From positions 1 to 35,031 of the forward strand of contig JAKQCT010000015.1 of NCBI GenBank assembly GCA_029559035.1: a stretch of DNA of 35,031 bases, written 5' to 3'. Source of the DNA: Acidobacteriota bacterium (GTDB lineage: Bacteria > Acidobacteriota > UBA4820). Shown in pieces: positions 31,709 to 35,031 of this stretch. The first letter of the stretch is position 1; every line of letters begins with the position of its first letter. The notes under the pieces are model-generated. The model ran no database searches. It had not been told where the DNA came from and saw nothing but the letters and a program-made list of their open reading frames with translations. A program made the translations under genes and the position numbers.

Positions 31709-33655
31709 TCACCTGGTATAAGAGAATTCCGAGGACACGCTGCCGTCCCCGTTGTCAACTGTCACCTTGACCGTGACGCCCTTGGGGCACATCGTCTTCA
31801 CGTCGGCGCCCTTCGCGACAAGCTTGGTCGAGTTCTTGAAGAGCGTCTGGGAAACCGCCTTGCCGTCAATCTTGACCTTGGCCGCCGGCAGGAAGTTGCT
31901 TCCCGTCACTCTAAGCCGGAAGGGGCTCGTCAGCTTCGTCACAGATGAGATCACCGGAGGGGGAACTGCCGGGGCGACTGTTATGGTCAGAGCGGACGCG
32001 GTGGTCTGCTGACCCACCGAGTCCTTCACGGTAAGGATGGCGGTGAAGGTCCCCGCTGTCGTGTATGTGTGGCTTACCGTCGCGCTCGACGTCGTCTCCG
32101 AGGAGCCGTCGCCGAAATTCCAGATATAAGAATAGGAAGGGGTGCCTCCCTGGGCCACGGCGGTGAAGGTCACAGCCAGCGGTGCCTGCCCGGAAGTGAC
32201 GCTTGCCTGCGCCGCGGCTGAAAGCCCGGTGCCTCCGGTGACGGTGATCACCAGGTGGGAATCAGTCGCGGTCTGGGAGAGCGTGTCGGTGGCAGTCAGA
32301 GTTACGGTATAAGCTCCGGCCTGCTGATATACGTGCGTCGGGAACTGGCCCTCGCCGGTCCCGCCGTCGCCGAAGTCCCAGCTGTAAGTGTAAGGACCTG
32401 CGCCCCTCTTGCCCTGCCCCGCGAATGAAACGGTTACGGGAGCTTTCCCTCCCATCGGCGAGGCTGAAGAAACGGCCTCTGCTGGCTGTGTCTCATTGGG
32501 CTTAATGGATCGAATTATTTGCTGCATGTCATCATACGAGAAATCGACACTGCCGGAAACGATGTTGTTGGTGGCGTAATATGCCGTGAGCCATCCGCCC
32601 CATCCCATGTTTATGTGGATAAGGTTCCCCGAATCTGTCCTGTAGCCGTCGCACACGACCGCGTGGCCCCCGCTCGGCCCCCTGATGGACATGAGGGCGG
32701 GCCTTCCCGCGTCCACCTCGTCCTTGAACAACTTGAACCAGGCATAATCGTCACCCGAGGGATAATCAACAGCAATTTCGTCGCTGTAATAGAAATAGCC
32801 GGGCATCACCGATTGCGCGTCCGTGGTGTAGGCTCCGGACCCGTCGGGATGGTAGTCCATGTTGTAGGCGATCCCCACGTCCGAGCCCAGCCTTGCAACT
32901 TCATCCTTCTGACTGTTGGTCGCGAAGTTGAGGCTGTCCGGCATATTCGCCCAGTCGTATGGATGGTTGAAGTCGGCGCTGAGGGTCTGCCCCCGCCAGG
33001 AATAACTGTGGCTTCCCGTTCCCTGAGGCGGCCAGCTCCAGTAACGCATGACCTGTATCGTGGCCGTCGCCACGCACCCGACGGGGCAGATCTCGCCCTT
33101 GTATTCCGGGCAGAACCTGTTGTAGGGATCCATCTGGTCCCAGTTCGTGGTCGTCAGGACCGGCGCCGGGATAGCTGAAATCGCGGGCAGCGATTCTATG
33201 TTGTATTCTTCCCTCAGCCATTTCCAGAGTTCGGCGTTCACCGGCATGAAGCGGACGCTTCCGGACGCTTCTCTCCTGAGGACGCTCACCACGTCGTTAA
33301 GTTCATCCCCGATCCACTCGGCGAAACCCTTAGATTCCGTGTTGAATATCGAGTCGGTGGAATATGCCTTGATGGGGGGAAGCTGGTCGTCCGAGGGAAC
33401 CAGGACGAATCCCAGCGGCGCCACATCGACCACATAGCCGACAAGCTCTCCCCGGACGAAGAACGGTTCTATCCTCGTAGCTTCAGCGCTCTTGAAGGCT
33501 CCCCAGGAGCCGTCGTTCCGCACGATATAGTCGATCCAGTTCTCCGCGACCTGCTGGGCGTCGTCAGGGCTTACCGGCCCGGCCCAGGCGGAGAAAGCGA
33601 GGACCAGCACGCTCAATACTGCCATGGATAGGATTTTCAAGGACTTACCGTTCAT
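31709..33655 (-). CDS. Secreted C10-family cysteine peptidase with two PKD domains and TIG-like end module
   Basis: Streptopain-type protease of 648 residues. The signal peptide is at 1 to about 25 (AWA/G), followed by a Spi-type propeptide (about 28-150) and the C10 catalytic domain (about 165-375) with Cys194 in PVGCVATA and His331 in GGHAVVCDGY. The late INMGWGG carries the expected Trp. Two PKD domains (WDFGDGG near 428, WNFGDGS near 513) and a TIG-like module (about 565-648, SPFRLRV near 580, last residues YTR) complete it. The module matches those of the proteins at 282 and 14915. ATG 33655 has GGAGG six bases upstream; the ORF could extend to 33697 but without an RBS. It would digest protein outside the cell. 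Confidence 0.9.
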   Translation of the reverse strand: MNGKSLKILSMAVLSVLVLAFSAWAGPVSPDDAQQVAENWIDYIVRNDGSWGAFKSAEATRIEPFFVRGELVGYVVDVAPLGFVLVPSDDQLPPIKAYSTDSIFNTESKGFAEWIGDELNDVVSVLRREASGSVRFMPVNAELWKWLREEYNIESLPAISAIPAPVLTTTNWDQMDPYNRFCPEYKGEICPVGCVATATIQVMRYWSWPPQGTGSHSYSWRGQTLSADFNHPYDWANMPDSLNFATNSQKDEVARLGSDVGIAYNMDYHPDGSGAYTTDAQSVMPGYFYYSDEIAVDYPSGDDYAWFKLFKDEVDAGRPALMSIRGPSGGHAVVCDGYRTDSGNLIHINMGWGGWLTAYYATNNIVSGSVDFSYDDMQQIIRSIKPNETQPAEAVSSASPMGGKAPVTVSFAGQGKRGAGPYTYSWDFGDGGTGEGQFPTHVYQQAGAYTVTLTATDTLSQTATDSHLVITVTGGTGLSAAAQASVTSGQAPLAVTFTAVAQGGTPSYSYIWNFGDGSSETTSSATVSHTYTTAGTFTAILTVKDSVGQQTTASALTITVAPAVPPPVISSVTKLTSPFRLRVTGSNFLPAAKVKIDGKAVSQTLFKNSTKLVAKGADVKTMCPKGVTVKVTVDNGDGSVSSEFSYTR

Positions 33656-33731
33656 CAAAGACCTCCATTGAACCCTTGTCGAAGGGCTTAAAATCAAATA
33701 TTATGCCTGAAAAACCATTTGTCAAGCAACT

Positions 33732-34241
33732 CTACCATCTTTCATTGTGGATCCTTTCCGGTTCGAGCCTCTCCGGGCGGGGAACGGCCGATGCTGGAAT
33801 ACCGACGGCTACGAGCGAATGGGGAGCTATCCCCGAAGGAAGATCCAGAAGAAGGGCGAGTTCTTTCGCCCGCTCCTCCTTCGGGTATATTCCGAGCCAG
33901 CAGGCGCCAAGGCCCGAGGCGTGAGCCGCAAGGAGCAGGTTCTGCGTGGCTGCCGCGCAATCGAGGACCCAGTACCCGGGATATTTTTCGCCGTTGGTGT
34001 CCGCCACCACGGCTATCGCCAGACAGGCATCCTTAAGCATACCCGCGTGGGGATGAAATCCCATTATCCTTTCGAGCGTCTTCCGGCTCCTTATGACGAC
34101 GAAGTGCCACGGCCTCTGGTTCCCCGCCGAAGGGGCATACATGGCAGCCTTGAGAATCTCCACCATGGTTTCATCGGGGATCTCTCCTTCCCTGAACTTC
34201 CTGACGCTCCTCCTGTCCAGCAGGCATTCGAAAGCTTCCAT
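33732..34241 (-). CDS. Nitroreductase-family FMN oxidoreductase
   Basis: Short FMN-dependent reductase of 169 residues. The RRSVRKF start of the family, MYAPSAGNQRPWHFVVI (FMN contacts), and the late ASGLGACWLGIYP and LVAVGIP segments are present. The length and motifs fit the compact nitroreductase subgroup common in anaerobes. Electron donor and substrate are unknown. AAGGAGG lies just upstream of the ATG. It is a single minus-strand gene. Confidence 0.9.
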   Translation of the reverse strand: MEAFECLLDRRSVRKFREGEIPDETMVEILKAAMYAPSAGNQRPWHFVVIRSRKTLERIMGFHPHAGMLKDACLAIAVVADTNGEKYPGYWVLDCAAATQNLLLAAHASGLGACWLGIYPKEERAKELALLLDLPSGIAPHSLVAVGIPASAVPRPERLEPERIHNERW

Positions 34242-34316
34242 CCGTTCCTCCTTAAAAAGCCGGATTATACCTTAACTTGACCTTTTCAACTCTTTTCTGG
34301 TAGTTTTTATTCCGCC

Positions 34317-34401
34317 GGAGAGATGGCCGAGCGGTCTAAGGCGGCGGTCTTGAAAACCGCAGTCCCGCAAGGGACCGGGGGTTCGAATCCCTCCTCTTCC
34401 G
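34317..34401 (+). tRNA. tRNA-Ser(UGA), composite or damaged
   Basis: The anticodon loop CTTGAAA puts anticodon TGA at 34351-34353. The anticodon stem GCGGT/ACCGC, D-stem GCC/GGC and the long variable arm GTCCC-GCAA-GGGAC are intact, so the 5' part is a good class II tRNA-Ser. The acceptor stem is not: 5' GGAGAGA faces 3' CTCTTCC, giving two A.C mismatches and two G.U pairs. The 3' strand would pair perfectly with GGAAGAG, and the 5' strand with TCTCTCC. The T-stem (GGGGG/CCCTC) also shows a G.U where GAGGG would fit. No CCA is encoded. The two halves appear to come from two different tRNA-Ser genes joined near the T-loop (34377-34393). Confidence 0.85.
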
Positions 34402-34599
34402 AAACAAGATTCATGAAGATTAAAATTTTCTTGAATAAATATTTAACAAACCTTTATAAATAGTGTCTTTCACTAAAAATAAGGGTAAAGTGAAGAAATT
34501 TTTAAGATTGCAAGTTTTTTTCTTTACAGAATTTAGACTTTGTTGATAAGATTTGCCAATCAATTTAACTAAACTATCCAATCCACGGAGGAAATTACT
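34402..34599. other. AT-rich intergenic region after the tRNA
   Basis: Composition drops sharply to very AT-rich. A possible promoter, TTTACA (34523-34528) with TAAGAT (34547-34552) and an 18-base spacer, precedes a good GGAGG (34587-34591). Nothing here resembles the repeats of the rest of the window. Confidence 0.4.
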
Positions 34600-35031
34600 A
34601 TGAAACTAGAAATGCCAAATATGGATACAGCAAAACAAGCCGGAATGAACCTAGCTTTTGCTGCTATCGGCAACATGCTCCTTTTCGGTGCTTCTAAGTA
34701 TGTAAAACAACTTCCACTTCCAGCAGTTAGCATGAATTCAGCGATTGCTTCTACAGTTGTTAGTGGTCTTGCAGCATCTGCTGCTCAAGGTCTTTACAAT
34801 GCTTACACTGAAGGCGACCAAGCTAAAGAGAGCCCTTACATTAAACTAGCTGCTCTAGCTGCTTTAGTGATCGGTTCTAACATGCTTCTTACTGTTGATG
34901 CTCTTAAGAGCAAAGTTAGCTTCCTAGATATGGATCTAACATCTTCTGCAATGCATGGCGCAACTAGCTTAGCTGCTGTTGTTCTTGGTGTTTACATGGC
35001 AACACCAAAACCAGCATGGGTTGGTGGAGTA
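34600..35031 (+). CDS. Partial hydrophobic protein of unknown function, foreign composition
   Basis: Open to the window's end; 144 codons are visible. The ATG at 34600 has GGAGG eight bases upstream. The protein is Ala/Leu/Val-rich with about four hydrophobic segments: about 18-32, 47-65, 83-98 and 116-131. It has few charges apart from short loops (YTEGDQAKESPYIK), suggesting a small integral membrane protein. I do not recognise a family. Codons end mostly in T or A (gct, ctt, tct, gca), very unlike the C/G-ending codons of the genes before the tRNA, pointing to a different source genome or a transferred segment. Confidence 0.6.
   Translation, partial: MKLEMPNMDTAKQAGMNLAFAAIGNMLLFGASKYVKQLPLPAVSMNSAIASTVVSGLAASAAQGLYNAYTEGDQAKESPYIKLAALAALVIGSNMLLTVDALKSKVSFLDMDLTSSAMHGATSLAAVVLGVYMATPKPAWVGGV

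Noticed and set aside
1-35031. CRISPR array, toxin-antitoxin pair, prophage or biosynthetic cluster
   Set aside because: No regularly spaced repeats, no Cas, toxin, phage structural or assembly-line genes are visible on either strand.

Overview
The window is a stretch of a GC-rich (mid to upper 50s % by eye) bacterial chromosome, probably a metagenomic contig. The organism looks like a diderm: it has kdsB (the Kdo step of LPS), an outer-membrane porin, several lipoproteins and several signal-peptide proteins with PKD, TIG-like, Big2 or FnIII modules. A GH44 endoglucanase, a C10 protease and other large secreted proteins suggest a polymer-degrading heterotroph. I cannot name the phylum with confidence; an Acidobacteriota-like lineage is a guess from the style of the secreted proteins and intergenic repeats.

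Layout. 1-5.2 kb: secreted SGNH-like/PKD protein, GH44 glycosidase (-), O-methyltransferase (-). 5.7-8.7 kb: TMTC-like membrane TPR protein and a DUF6694-like lipoprotein (-). 9.0-13.3 kb: compact operon of a membrane SpoIIE-type PP2C phosphatase, a TrmN6-like methyltransferase fused to a Mut7-C RNase domain, and pyrE. 13.4-19.7 kb: amino-acid permease, then on the minus strand a secreted propeller-like protein, polyphosphate:AMP phosphotransferase and a GNAT/class V aminotransferase fusion. 19.8-24.1 kb: plus-strand cluster of a Crp/Fnr regulator, dCMP deaminase, prmC, greA, dtd, xer recombinase and a small membrane protein. 24.1-28.8 kb: proS (-), porin with a strong promoter and dyad operator, an AT-rich lipoprotein gene and arsC. 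28.8-34.3 kb: Big2 lipoprotein-pgk operon (-), kdsB (+), secreted C10 peptidase (-), nitroreductase (-).

At 34.3 kb there is a tRNA-Ser(UGA) whose two halves do not pair with each other. Beyond it the DNA becomes AT-rich with quite different codon use, and carries one partial unknown membrane-type gene. This looks like a join between two genomes (assembly chimera) or, less likely, an integration point.

Three secreted proteins far apart in the window end in the same TIG-like C-terminal module. The intergenic regions share a composite dispersed repeat (a 'gctgaag...aaggaaat...attcc' unit plus an AT-rich 'ttcaatttt' unit) and many mini-hairpins with 6-7 bp stems and three-base loops. No CRISPR array, rRNA, insertion sequence or recognisable defence system is visible.
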